Assembly: GCF_947500605.1 (NCBI RefSeq)
Contig: NZ_CANMSJ010000005.1
Coordinates: forward strand, 186,001-250,000
Length of the DNA stretch: 64,000 nt
Direction: 5' to 3'
DNA from: an uncultured Lacinutrix sp.
GTDB lineage: Bacteria > Bacteroidota > Bacteroidia > Flavobacteriales > Flavobacteriaceae
The notes beneath the pieces were generated by a model. That model was not told the DNA's origin, searched no databases, and saw only the letters and a list, made by a program, of their open reading frames with translations. Positions 45,049 through 53,203 of the stretch are shown piece after piece. Numbering within the stretch: the first letter of the stretch is position 1; the number at the start of each line of letters is the position of its first letter. Position numbers and translations under genes: made by a program.

Positions 45049-46203
45049 TTATGAATGGTAAAATGTCTTGAAGAATGCTTTTATAAATGCTGAAGAAAAT
45101 AACGATTTCATAATTTTTAATTCTTCTAATAATGAAGACTCCTCATCTAAAAATCTAAACATTGTTTCAATAGAATTTTTAGCATAAAATTGTTCGAAAA
45201 TCCATTCGCCTTTTTCATTTTCATCGTGTAAAACTTTCAAGAATATCTTGTCGTAAAACTTATATTTCGATTTAAATAAGGCTGTAGATACTGGCTTATT
45301 TTTTTTAAAGTTTTCAATAATTATTGCAACTTTTTTTTCTGTGTGTTTAAAAGAATAACCTGTAGAACCTTTTACCCAACCTCCAGCAGTACCAATCTTC
45401 GTTATATTTTTAGTTGAATAATTTTCGAAAGGAAAATTCGTCATAGGAATCTTTCCGCTTTCAGTTTCAACTATTTTATAATTTTCAATTTTTAAAACAC
45501 CTTTAATATACTCTTTTATGTACTTATCGTAGGTTGCTTCATCTACTATATTAGGAGTGAAATAAGTAAACTCTACAAGAGCTTTGGTTTTAGAAAAAGG
45601 CAAGACGTAGGTAAATGTTGTTTGTTCTCCATCTTTTAGTCTATAATCCATCATTGTAAATTGTTCAGGATTAAATACAGGTGTTCCAGTCTCAATTATC
45701 CAGCCTTTAAAATGCTGAATAACTTTTGTGTAATTATTTAATTCTGAAAAATAGTCTTCAGTTATTCTACTATCAAAAACATGATGAGCAGAGTAGGAGT
45801 TAGTTGCAGTTTTTACAATTGGTTTGGCAGAATCTTCAACTATTATAACTTCATCTATAATAAAATGAATATTAGATTTTTCTAAAAGGATGCGTTTAGC
45901 TTCAGAATAAAAATCTGAAGCATGTATGGTTTTGTAAGTATAAGGATTAAGATTTAAAGTAATTTGTTTTTCCGAAGAGTAAAATAAAGCTTCTTGCCAC
46001 GATTTTTGAATAATATTATCCCATTTTCCTTTTCCTTTTTCCCAAAAACTCCAAGTTTTATCGTTTTCGTGCTTAGTAGATTTATCTATTAAAGCAATTT
46101 GTTTTTCTGCAAAAAAAGAATCTTGAGCAAATGATAAAGCTAACTGTAAACCAGCAAGACCGTTACCAACAATAATATAATCGTAAGACTCTCTATTATT
46201 CAT
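45049..46203 (-). CDS. crtY: Lycopene beta-cyclase
   Basis: 384 residues, full length for CrtY. An N-terminal FAD/NAD fold (YIIVGNGLAGLQLA, residues 7-20) is followed by a flavin-binding region and cyclase blocks such as DYRLKDGEQTTFTYVLPFS and GTAGGWVKGSTGYSF. It cyclises lycopene to beta-carotene. It is the last gene of the carotenoid operon crtI-crtB-crtZ-crtY, 10 bp after crtZ. The neighbour to its left is the kinase gene, unrelated in direction of function. Confidence 0.93.
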   Translation of the reverse strand: MNNRESYDYIIVGNGLAGLQLALSFAQDSFFAEKQIALIDKSTKHENDKTWSFWEKGKGKWDNIIQKSWQEALFYSSEKQITLNLNPYTYKTIHASDFYSEAKRILLEKSNIHFIIDEVIIVEDSAKPIVKTATNSYSAHHVFDSRITEDYFSELNNYTKVIQHFKGWIIETGTPVFNPEQFTMMDYRLKDGEQTTFTYVLPFSKTKALVEFTYFTPNIVDEATYDKYIKEYIKGVLKIENYKIVETESGKIPMTNFPFENYSTKNITKIGTAGGWVKGSTGYSFKHTEKKVAIIIENFKKNKPVSTALFKSKYKFYDKIFLKVLHDENEKGEWIFEQFYAKNSIETMFRFLDEESSLLEELKIMKSLFSSAFIKAFFKTFYHS

Positions 46204-46213
46204 TCAATAGAGC

Positions 46214-46663
46214 TTATCGCTTAAAATATTTAAACGGAACAAATAGCATTCCAAAACATTCTCCATCACCTTTTCCTAAATGCTTATGATGCATCTTGTG
46301 GGCACGTCTCAATCCTTTGGCATACCAATTATTAGAATTTCTTAAAAGCTTAAAACGTTGATGAATGAATATGTCGTGAACAATAAAATATGAAGCGCCA
46401 TAAGCCATTATTCCTAATGCTATTGGTAGGCAATACCATACACCTTCGTAACTCCAAAGATAAAAACAGGTCATGCTTACTATGGCGTAAAAAATAAAAA
46501 AAGCATCGTTTCTCTCAAACCAACTGTCATGATCTTTGTGGTGATGATCTTTGTGTAAAGACCACAAAAAACCGTGCATAATGTACTTATGTGTAAACCA
46601 AGCCATAAATTCCATAGCACTAAATGTTGCTAAAAAAACGAGTATCCAGAATAGAGTTTGCAT
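46214..46663 (-). CDS. crtZ: Beta-carotene hydroxylase (CrtZ-type)
   Basis: 149 residues, membrane-bound, four hydrophobic helices. The histidine clusters of the fatty-acid-hydroxylase superfamily are present: HKYIMHG, HKDHHHKDH, HDIFIHQR and HKMHHKH, which hold the di-iron centre. It hydroxylates beta-carotene to zeaxanthin. The stop of crtB and its ATG overlap by one base, so the pair is translationally coupled. Confidence 0.94.
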   Translation of the reverse strand: MQTLFWILVFLATFSAMEFMAWFTHKYIMHGFLWSLHKDHHHKDHDSWFERNDAFFIFYAIVSMTCFYLWSYEGVWYCLPIALGIMAYGASYFIVHDIFIHQRFKLLRNSNNWYAKGLRRAHKMHHKHLGKGDGECFGMLFVPFKYFKR

Positions 46664-47502
46664 TACAATAAATTTAGTTGATATTTTACGTAACTCCTAG
46701 TTAAAAGTTCTACTTTTTTATAATTTGGAACTCTTACTCGGGTATTTTTTATATCCAAAGCGGGTGTCTTTTTTAGTTTTTTTAATAGCTGACTGTAATA
46801 ACGGTAGGCCATAAAAACACCAAATTTAGCTTCTATTGGCAATAGTTTTATTCCTTCTAAGCCTTTAGCAAAATCACTTTCGATATCCTTTATAATTAGT
46901 TCTTTAGAACTTTCATCAAGATTATTTAAATCTGTATTTGGAAAATATGTACGTTCTAAAACATCAAAATCTGCTTTTAAATCTCGTAAGAAGTTTACTT
47001 TCTGAAAAGCAGAACCTAATGACATTGCAGAACTTTTAAGTTTGTTATATTCTTCAGTATTTCCATTAACAAAAACTTTTAAACACATAAGTCCAACAAC
47101 ATCTGCAGAGCCATATATGTAATCGTTGTATTCGTTTTCTGTTAAATATGTCGTTTTAGTGAGATCAAGTTTCATACTCTTCATAAAAGAATCTACCATA
47201 TGCTTTTCAATATTATACTTATGGTAAGTATGCTGAAACGCATTAAGAATAGGATTTAAACTTATTTTATCTACTAAAGCAATTTCTAAATCTGCCTCAA
47301 ATCTTTTAAAGAGTGTTTCCTTATCATAATCATGAAAGGAATCTACAATTTCATCAGCAAATCTAACAAAGCCGTAAATGTTGTAAATATCTTGTCTAAT
47401 TGTAGTCGCAAGCATTTTGGTTGCCATAGAAAACGAGGTGCTGTAAGATTGAGTTACAATCTTACTACAGCTATTAGAAACGGTATCAAATAATGCTTTC
47501 AT
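46663..47502 (-). CDS. crtB: Phytoene synthase
   Basis: 279 residues. The two Asp-rich motifs of squalene/phytoene synthases are visible: DEIVD (D50-D54) and RDLKAD (D173, D177), with SYSTSFSMA at the start. It joins two geranylgeranyl diphosphates to phytoene; a geranylgeranyl diphosphate synthase is needed from elsewhere. It is 3 bp after crtI, within the operon. Confidence 0.94.
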   Translation of the reverse strand: MKALFDTVSNSCSKIVTQSYSTSFSMATKMLATTIRQDIYNIYGFVRFADEIVDSFHDYDKETLFKRFEADLEIALVDKISLNPILNAFQHTYHKYNIEKHMVDSFMKSMKLDLTKTTYLTENEYNDYIYGSADVVGLMCLKVFVNGNTEEYNKLKSSAMSLGSAFQKVNFLRDLKADFDVLERTYFPNTDLNNLDESSKELIIKDIESDFAKGLEGIKLLPIEAKFGVFMAYRYYSQLLKKLKKTPALDIKNTRVRVPNYKKVELLTRSYVKYQLNLL

Positions 47503-47505
47503 AAA

Positions 47506-48969
47506 TTAATTATGGTGTTTTTTAATTAATCCTGCAACTAACTTTCCAGAAATAAGAGCTGGAGGAACACCAGGTCCAGGAACTGTTAATTGACCAGTAA
47601 AATATAAATTATCAACCTTACTACTCTTTAAATTAGGTCTAAAAAATGCAGTTTGTAATAAAGTGTTTGCCATTCCATAAGCATTGCCTTTATAAGAGTT
47701 GTAATCTTTAATAAAATCGTTTACACAAAAAGATTCTTTAAAAAGAATTGAATCTCTAACTTTTTGAGAAGTTAAGTTTTCAAAACGAGATATAATTTTT
47801 TCAAAATACTGTTCTCGTAGTGTTTCGTTATCTTCTATTCCAGGAGCTAGCGGAATTAAAAATATTCCAGCCTCTTTTCCGTTTGGAGCAGAACTACCAT
47901 CTGTAATACTAGGGAAACTTGCATAAAATAATGGGTTTTCAGGCCATTTTGGGTTGTCATATATATCTTGAGCGTGAACATCAAAATCAACATCGAAAAA
48001 TAAAGTATGATGATTTACATTTTTTAATTTTTTGTCAAAACCAACGTAAAACAGTAATGATGAAGGCGCAAATGTTTTTTTACTCCAATATTTTTCAGAA
48101 TACTGTCTATACTGTTTATCAAGCAAAGTTTCACTGTGGTGGTAATCTGCACCACTTAAAATTATATCTGCAGTATATGTTTCTCCGTTAGAAATAATAC
48201 CTGTAGCTTTTCCATTATCTACTATGATTTTATCAATCGGACTTTCAGTTTTAATAACAACTCCAAGAGATTTAGCTAAAGCTTCCATTGCAAGAACTAC
48301 TTGGTACATTCCTTTTTTAGGATGAAATGTCCCGATTCCAAAATCGGCATAATTCATAAAACTATAAAAGGAAGGCGTATTACTTGGTTTTGCACCTAAA
48401 AATAGTACAGGAAATTCAAGTATTTGAGCTAGTCGTTCATTTTTAAACTCTTTTCTAACGTCTCTTTTTATGGTACTTAAAAATTGATTTATTTTTTTTA
48501 TGGTAACCGGAGTTACTAATTCTAAAGGTGAAACTCCAGGTCTGTAAACTAAATCTTTTATAGCAACATCGTAGTTGTTTTGCGCGTTATCAATAAATTT
48601 CTTCAGTTTTTTAGAACTTCCTGATTCTTCTTTTTCAAAAGCTGAATATATTTTTTCTATTGTATCTTCAATAGTTATATAATCATCTTTACCAAAATAG
48701 ACGCTATATGCAGGATTTAGTTTTTCTAAAGTATAGAAATCTGAAGGTTTTGTATCGAAATCGGAAAAGAAACGTTCAAAAACATCAGGCATCCAGTACC
48801 ATGTTGGTCCAATATCAAAAGTGAAACCTTCTTTCTTTAATTGTCTAGCACGACCGCCAATAGTTGCATTTTTTTCAAAAATAGTTACTTCGTTACCTGA
48901 CTGTGCTAAGTAGCATGCAGCAGATAGTGATGAGAAACCAGAACCTAGTATGTGTATAGTTTTTTTCAT
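47506..48969 (-). CDS. crtI: Phytoene desaturase (CrtI-type)
   Basis: 487 residues. An N-terminal FAD-binding fold (HILGSGFSSLSAACYLA) with GGRARQLKKEGFTFDIGPTWYW and the C-terminal carotenoid desaturase signature FTGQLTVPGPGVPPALISGKL. It converts phytoene to lycopene in four steps. It is the first carotenoid gene after the regulator, 45 bp past the regulator's stop, and a copy of the shared regulator motif (48994-49007) lies in that gap, so it probably has its own promoter. Confidence 0.95.
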   Translation of the reverse strand: MKKTIHILGSGFSSLSAACYLAQSGNEVTIFEKNATIGGRARQLKKEGFTFDIGPTWYWMPDVFERFFSDFDTKPSDFYTLEKLNPAYSVYFGKDDYITIEDTIEKIYSAFEKEESGSSKKLKKFIDNAQNNYDVAIKDLVYRPGVSPLELVTPVTIKKINQFLSTIKRDVRKEFKNERLAQILEFPVLFLGAKPSNTPSFYSFMNYADFGIGTFHPKKGMYQVVLAMEALAKSLGVVIKTESPIDKIIVDNGKATGIISNGETYTADIILSGADYHHSETLLDKQYRQYSEKYWSKKTFAPSSLLFYVGFDKKLKNVNHHTLFFDVDFDVHAQDIYDNPKWPENPLFYASFPSITDGSSAPNGKEAGIFLIPLAPGIEDNETLREQYFEKIISRFENLTSQKVRDSILFKESFCVNDFIKDYNSYKGNAYGMANTLLQTAFFRPNLKSSKVDNLYFTGQLTVPGPGVPPALISGKLVAGLIKKHHN

Positions 48970-48993
48970 TTGTTTAACAAATATACTAAATAA

Positions 48994-49007
48994 TTAAACA
49001 AAATTAA
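48994..49007 (-). promoter_or_regulatory. crt operator/promoter motif, copy 2 (before crtI)
   Basis: TTAAACAAAATTAA, identical to the motif at 49931-49944. On minus it contains the -7 element TAATTTTG (49006-48999) followed by TTTAA. A related palindrome, ATTTGTTTAACAAAT, overlaps the crtI start (about 48968-48982). Confidence 0.55.
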
Positions 49008-49014
49008 TTTTTAT

Positions 49015-49914
49015 CTATATTGAGTTTAGTAAATTTTCTATTGAGTTAAATTTATATGTGCCTTTTGGAAGCTTTTCTTCATTAAGAATACTTGTTTTAT
49101 AGCCTAATATACAAAGATTTGCCTTTCCATTATTTGTAATTTGTTTATTAAAATTATTTATGTAGGAATACATATCCTTATTATCAGGTTTAATCGTAAA
49201 GTAAGTTATAAACGTAATATCTTTAAAAAGGATTTTGAAATTACTTAAATTATCTAAAGGAACACTTTCTCCAAGATAAATAGTTTTGTAGCCTCTGCTT
49301 CTTAATTCATAATTTACAAATAATAAACCAATATCATGAATTTCATTTTCAGGTAAGAATAAAACAAACGTTTTGGTTTCGTTTTTAAGAGAGGAGTTTG
49401 CTAGTTTTTCTATATTGATTAATACTTTTTGTTTAATTAATGTAGAAATGAAATTTTCATGGGCAGGTATTATTGTATTCGTTTGCCACAATAAACCAAT
49501 GTCATTAAATAGTGGTAAGAAAATAGAATAAAAAATATCATTAAACGCTCTCTTTTCTATTTGATTATCATAAGTCTTATTAAACAAAGCTTGGTCAAAA
49601 TTTAACATTGAAATTTTTAATGCATTTATTGCATCATCTTCATTTTTCTCTAATGAAGCAATTTCTTTAACCTTTTCGGTAATGTCTTGCTCTTTTAGTT
49701 CGGCTATTTTAGATATTTTTATACCATTATTATTTAGGTAAGTAATATTTAAAAGTTTTTGTAAACTTTCAAGATTATAGTTTCTAATGTTAGTATCAGA
49801 CCTATTGGGCTCAAGTAGCATGTATCTTTTTTCCCAAATTCTTATAGTGTGAGCCTTGACACCAGAAAGGTTTTCAAGATCTTTAATGCTAAAGTTTGTT
49901 TTAATATTGTTCAT
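49015..49914 (-). CDS. MerR-type regulator with B12-binding domain (CarH/LitR-like)
   Basis: 299 residues from the ATG at 49914 (the ATG at 49938 adds 8 residues before the HTH and was not used). The N-terminal MerR HTH (FSIKDLENLSGVKAHTIRIWEKRY) is followed by a B12-binding domain whose cap region has W143-x9-E153-N154 and whose lower-ligand motif is E191-I-H193-x2-G. CarH proteins repress carotenoid genes in the dark and release on light. Here the second residue of the W-x9-E-H motif is Asn, so photoresponse may be altered. It precedes the crt operon. Confidence 0.85.
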   Translation of the reverse strand: MNNIKTNFSIKDLENLSGVKAHTIRIWEKRYMLLEPNRSDTNIRNYNLESLQKLLNITYLNNNGIKISKIAELKEQDITEKVKEIASLEKNEDDAINALKISMLNFDQALFNKTYDNQIEKRAFNDIFYSIFLPLFNDIGLLWQTNTIIPAHENFISTLIKQKVLINIEKLANSSLKNETKTFVLFLPENEIHDIGLLFVNYELRSRGYKTIYLGESVPLDNLSNFKILFKDITFITYFTIKPDNKDMYSYINNFNKQITNNGKANLCILGYKTSILNEEKLPKGTYKFNSIENLLNSI

Positions 49915-49930
49915 AGTATTGCTAAAATAG

Positions 49931-49944
49931 TTAAACAAAATTAA
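49931..49944 (-). promoter_or_regulatory. crt operator/promoter motif, copy 1 (before the regulator)
   Basis: TTAAACAAAATTAA, containing TAATTTTG on minus at 49943-49936, directly upstream of the regulator ATG. Shared with crtI, suggesting one regulator binds both and controls itself. Confidence 0.55.
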
Positions 49945-50029
49945 ATAGTAGCAATTTCGAATTAAATTTCTTTAAGTCAGAGTATAAAACAAGAAATAGA
50001 AGAGTAATTTAAATAGAAGAATGTAATTG

Positions 50030-50114
50030 TGCGCACGAGAAGATTCGAACTTCCACGATCAAGATGATCACTGGCCCCTCAAGCCAGCACGTCTACCAAT
50101 TCCGCCACGTGCGC
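50030..50114 (-). tRNA. tRNA-Leu(GAG)
   Basis: On minus it starts GCGCACG and ends with the paired CGTGCGC. It has the long variable arm typical of Leu, and the anticodon loop TTGAGGG gives GAG. Discriminator A at 50030; CCA is not encoded. Confidence 0.93.
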
Positions 50115-50130
50115 TAAATTTAAAGTAAAA

Positions 50131-50160
50131 AAAAAGTTAAGCGAAATAGCTTAACTTTTT
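50131..50160 (-). terminator. Terminator between tRNA-Lys 1 and tRNA-Leu
   Basis: 12-bp stem AAAAAGTTAAGC (50131-50142) with GCTTAACTTTTT (50149-50160), flanked by A and T runs. It stops transcription from the upstream tRNA-Lys. Confidence 0.75.
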
Positions 50161-50165
50161 TTTAG

Positions 50166-50238
50166 TGACCGGGCTGGGGCTCGAACCCAGGACCCTCTCC
50201 TTAAAAGGGAGATGCTCTACCAACTGAGCTACCAGGTC
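50166..50238 (-). tRNA. tRNA-Lys(UUU), copy 1
   Basis: 73 nt; minus-strand anticodon loop CTTTTAA gives UUU. T-loop GGTTCGAGCC is clear. The acceptor stem has one T-C mismatch, which both copies share. CCA not encoded. Confidence 0.93.
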
Positions 50239-50317
50239 ATTTGTAATCGGGATGCAAATATATAAACTTTATGATAATGTGCAATAAATATTTGCTGTAT
50301 GCGCATTAAAAAAATAA

Positions 50318-50346
50318 AAAGAAGTTAAGCTAGGCTTAACTTCTTT
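50318..50346 (-). terminator. Terminator between the two tRNA-Lys genes
   Basis: 13-bp stem AAAGAAGTTAAGC (50318-50330) with GCTTAACTTCTTT (50334-50346), a sibling of the hairpin at 50131. It immediately precedes copy 2's 3' end. Confidence 0.75.
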
Positions 50347-50348
50347 AG

Positions 50349-50421
50349 TGACCGGGCTGGGGCTCGAACCCAGGACCCTCTCCTTAAAAGGGAGATGCTC
50401 TACCAACTGAGCTACCAGGTC
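50349..50421 (-). tRNA. tRNA-Lys(UUU), copy 2
   Basis: Identical in sequence to the copy at 50166-50238, including the shared acceptor mismatch and flanking hairpin, so it arose by tandem duplication. Confidence 0.93.
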
Positions 50422-50543
50422 ATTCGTTATTCGGGTGCAAATATAGAACCTTTTATTAGTATTGCAAGCGTATTTATATTTTTTTTTTGTTTTTTTGTTT
50501 TCTCAAATTATAGTTGTTTAATAATCAAATAATAAAGGCAAAA

Positions 50544-51062
50544 ATGAATATTGTTTTAATTGGATACATGGCCTCTGGAAAGTCTAAAATTGGCGTTGAA
50601 TTAGCAAAAATGTTAAACTATACCTTTCAAGATTTAGATAATGTTATCGAAAGAGGTGAGGATAAAACTATAAAAGAGATCTTTTCAGATTCAGGAGAGT
50701 TGTATTTTAGAAAGAAAGAGAAGGAGTATTTAGATTTACTAGTTAAAAATTCTAGTAATACAATAATTTCTTTAGGAGGAGGAACACCATGTTATTATGA
50801 CACAATGGAAAGGCTATTAGCCAATAAAGAAATAAAAACAGTGTATTTAAACGTTAGTATTCCTGTTTTAGTTAATAGACTTAATAACGAAAAATCTAAA
50901 AGACCATTAATATCTCATATTAAAACAGATGATTTATTAATGGAGTTTATAGGTAAACATCTTTTTGAAAGGGCATCGTATTACAATATGTCAGAAGTGA
51001 AAATAAATGCTAATGGAAAGATAGAAGATATAATAGAAGATATTCTACTTCAACTATTTTAG
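50544..51062 (+). CDS. aroK: Shikimate kinase
   Basis: 172 residues from the ATG at 50544; the ATG at 50514 would add 10 residues before the conserved start MNIVLIGYMASGKS and was not used. Walker A GYMASGKS (residues 7-14), the shikimate-binding D-x-D in DLDNVIE, SLGGGTPCY, and the lid arginines (KSKRPLI) are all present. It phosphorylates shikimate for aromatic amino-acid synthesis. It ends tail-to-tail with the phosphoribosyltransferase gene (9-bp overlap). Confidence 0.92.
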   Translation: MNIVLIGYMASGKSKIGVELAKMLNYTFQDLDNVIERGEDKTIKEIFSDSGELYFRKKEKEYLDLLVKNSSNTIISLGGGTPCYYDTMERLLANKEIKTVYLNVSIPVLVNRLNNEKSKRPLISHIKTDDLLMEFIGKHLFERASYYNMSEVKINANGKIEDIIEDILLQLF

Positions 51063-51557
51063 ATTTACCTCAAAGTTTTTACCTTCTAAAATGACTTCAA
51101 CATGCTCATTTAAAGAAGTCGAAAAAGAAATGCCTTTAAAATCTGCTTTAACAGGATATTTTTTATGATTTCTATTAACTAACACAGCTGTTTTAAATTT
51201 CTTTAAGGGAACATCTAAAAAATGCTTAACGCCATAGATTAGGGTTGTACCAGAGTTTAAAACATCATCAATAAGAATTACCGATTTGTTTGTGTAATCT
51301 TCTTTAGAGATTGATGTTTTTATAACTTCTAATGGGTTTTTCTTATCAATTATTACTTTGCATAGAATAGGCTGTATTGGAGAGATTTTACTTAAAACTG
51401 TTTTAAGTTTTTTTGCCAAAATATAGCCATTAGAATCTATTCCTGCTAAAATCACTTCGGTTTCATTACTATTAGCTTCATAAATCTGATAGGCGATTCT
51501 TCTTATTTTATGTGTTATCTCATCATGAGAAAGAATACAATTTTTTAAAGTAGTCAT
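51054..51557 (-). CDS. Phosphoribosyltransferase domain protein (PyrR-like)
   Basis: 167 residues. The PRPP-binding loop VILIDDVLNSGTT spans residues 93-105. An AGIDSNGYILA segment and the HDEITHKIRRIAYQIYE start resemble PyrR-type type I phosphoribosyltransferases. The substrate is unclear: uracil phosphoribosyltransferase and regulatory PyrR proteins share this motif. It overlaps the aroK end by 9 bp, and an S4 gene lies 28 bp upstream on the same strand. Confidence 0.8.
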   Translation of the reverse strand: MTTLKNCILSHDEITHKIRRIAYQIYEANSNETEVILAGIDSNGYILAKKLKTVLSKISPIQPILCKVIIDKKNPLEVIKTSISKEDYTNKSVILIDDVLNSGTTLIYGVKHFLDVPLKKFKTAVLVNRNHKKYPVKADFKGISFSTSLNEHVEVILEGKNFEVNLK

Positions 51558-51584
51558 GTTTTGCTGTTTTAATTTAAATAGAAG

Positions 51585-51965
51585 TTATTCTTCTTCATCA
51601 TTTTCTTTATAGACATCATCAATAGCTCTTCTGTCTTTTTTAGTAGGTCTTCCTGTTCCTTTTTTTCTGTAATAATCTTTTGCAAATTTAAGAAGTTCTT
51701 GAGATTCAAAGGCAGATTTTGGTGTAGTATCTACTCTGTAAATATCAACTAGTTTTGCTCCAACGCGGTTTGGAGGTATATCTAAAACAGTAATAGTGTA
51801 GTTAATTTGATTTTTTCTTAACTCAATTTTATCTGTTGGATATACTTCTCTACTAGGTTTAACAACTTGTCCATTAACCTTAATGTGTCCTTTTTTACAT
51901 GCTGTTGTAGCTATATTTCTAGTCTTGAAATATCTAACACACCATAAATACTTATCAATTCGCAT
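51585..51965 (-). CDS. S4-domain RNA-binding protein (Hsp15/HslR type)
   Basis: 126 residues. The S4 motif starts at the ATG (MRIDKYLWCVRYFKTRNIATTACKKGHIKVNG), followed by KPSREVYPTDKIEL, and ends with an acidic/basic tail (KKGTGRPTKKDRRAIDDV...). HslR proteins rescue stalled 50S subunits bearing peptidyl-tRNA after heat shock. Not rRNA methyltransferase: no second domain. Confidence 0.88.
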   Translation of the reverse strand: MRIDKYLWCVRYFKTRNIATTACKKGHIKVNGQVVKPSREVYPTDKIELRKNQINYTITVLDIPPNRVGAKLVDIYRVDTTPKSAFESQELLKFAKDYYRKKGTGRPTKKDRRAIDDVYKENDEEE

Positions 51966-52044
51966 ATAATTTAACTTAATTCTACCTTAATGGTATTGTG
52001 CAAAATTATTATATAGTTTATCTTGCACTCAAAAATAAGCAAAA

Positions 52045-53136
52045 ATGAATTTAAGAAAATTTTTAATCCCAACTTTATCATTGTTTTTTGTAGTTTTTTC
52101 ATGTACTGATGAAGAAGATGATATTGTACCGATAGCTACAAGGGAGAGACAAGAGGTTTATGATGAGAATGAAGAAGATATTTTAACTTACTTTGAAACC
52201 CATTTTTTTAATTATGAAGATTTTGATTTTGCAGATGCTAATAATCCTACAAACAATGAGTTTACGATAGTTTTAGATACTATTTCTATAGGTAATGGAA
52301 CTTCAGATAAAACTCCTATTATTAATTATTTAAATCAAGCTGAAGGTGTTTTCCCTCGATTAGATATTAAAATAGTTAATCAAGACGATATAGATTATAA
52401 TCTATATATTTTAAAAATAAGAGCTGGAGAGGGAGACAATATTAGTCCGTTAGATGCTGCTGCTATGATTTACACAGGATTAACACCAGATGGTACTATA
52501 TTTGATAGTCAAGTAAATATAGGACTAGGTCAACCTTTTGATTTATCTGGAGTTGTTGCGGGTTTTAGAGAGGGTATTGTAGAATTTAAAACTTCTACAG
52601 GTTTTACAGAAAATGCAGATGGATCCATAACTTACAATAATCATGGAATTGGAGCAGTGTTTATGCAATCTGGTCTAGGTTATTTTGCAGATCCACCTAG
52701 TTCAATAGATCAATATGTACCATTATTTTTTAAATTAAACGTTATTTCTAGAAGTAATACAGACTATGATGGAGATGGCATACCATCTCACTTAGAACAT
52801 CCTGATGGAGATACAACAGACGATGATGAGGATGATACAGATGGAGACTCTTTTGCTAATTACATTGATAATGATGATGATGGAGATGGTGTATTAACTG
52901 CAGACGAGATTGAGCAAAAGGAGTATGAAGACGATGGAACAAATCAATTCATGTCTAAAGCAGAGGCGCAAGCTTATTTTACAGCGAATGCTGCTACTGA
53001 TGAAATTTTCATTAGTATTGAAGCAGAGCAAGATGGTACATACATATTACATACTGTAGTTGTTCCGGCAACTATGGTAAATGGTGTTTCTATTCCAAAC
53101 TATTTAAATTCTGATATTACAACAGAATTAGAATAG
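52045..53136 (+). CDS. FKBP-type peptidyl-prolyl isomerase lipoprotein with Ca-binding-like tail
   Basis: 363 residues. A lipobox (FVVFSC) is followed by an acidic tether, then an N-terminal helical region, an FKBP domain (about 142-232; IYTGLTPDGTIFDSQV, VVAGFREGIVEF, GLGYFADPPSS) and an Asp-rich stretch (about 235-285; DYDGDGIPSHLEHPDGDTTD, DDDGDGVLTADE) resembling thrombospondin type 3/EF-type Ca2+ repeats. The FKBP tryptophan pocket residue appears as Phe. Gliding protein GldI is a related, smaller type. It probably folds surface proteins. Confidence 0.85.
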   Translation: MNLRKFLIPTLSLFFVVFSCTDEEDDIVPIATRERQEVYDENEEDILTYFETHFFNYEDFDFADANNPTNNEFTIVLDTISIGNGTSDKTPIINYLNQAEGVFPRLDIKIVNQDDIDYNLYILKIRAGEGDNISPLDAAAMIYTGLTPDGTIFDSQVNIGLGQPFDLSGVVAGFREGIVEFKTSTGFTENADGSITYNNHGIGAVFMQSGLGYFADPPSSIDQYVPLFFKLNVISRSNTDYDGDGIPSHLEHPDGDTTDDDEDDTDGDSFANYIDNDDDGDGVLTADEIEQKEYEDDGTNQFMSKAEAQAYFTANAATDEIFISIEAEQDGTYILHTVVVPATMVNGVSIPNYLNSDITTELE

Positions 53137-53152
53137 AGTTTAAATAAAAAAT

Positions 53153-53189
53153 AAAAAAGCCCAATTTGAATTTCAAATTGGGCTTTTTT
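53153..53189. terminator. Shared terminator of the FKBP and PorT-like genes
   Basis: 16-bp perfect stem (53153-53168 with 53174-53189), A/T flanked, between convergent genes. Confidence 0.9.
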
Positions 53190-53203
53190 TATTTTTTGAA
53201 ATT

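Noticed and set aside
45047-45060. LytTR half-site at the crtY end (TATGAATGG)
   Set aside because: It lies over the crtY stop with no partner 21 bp away and no gene start in the right place.
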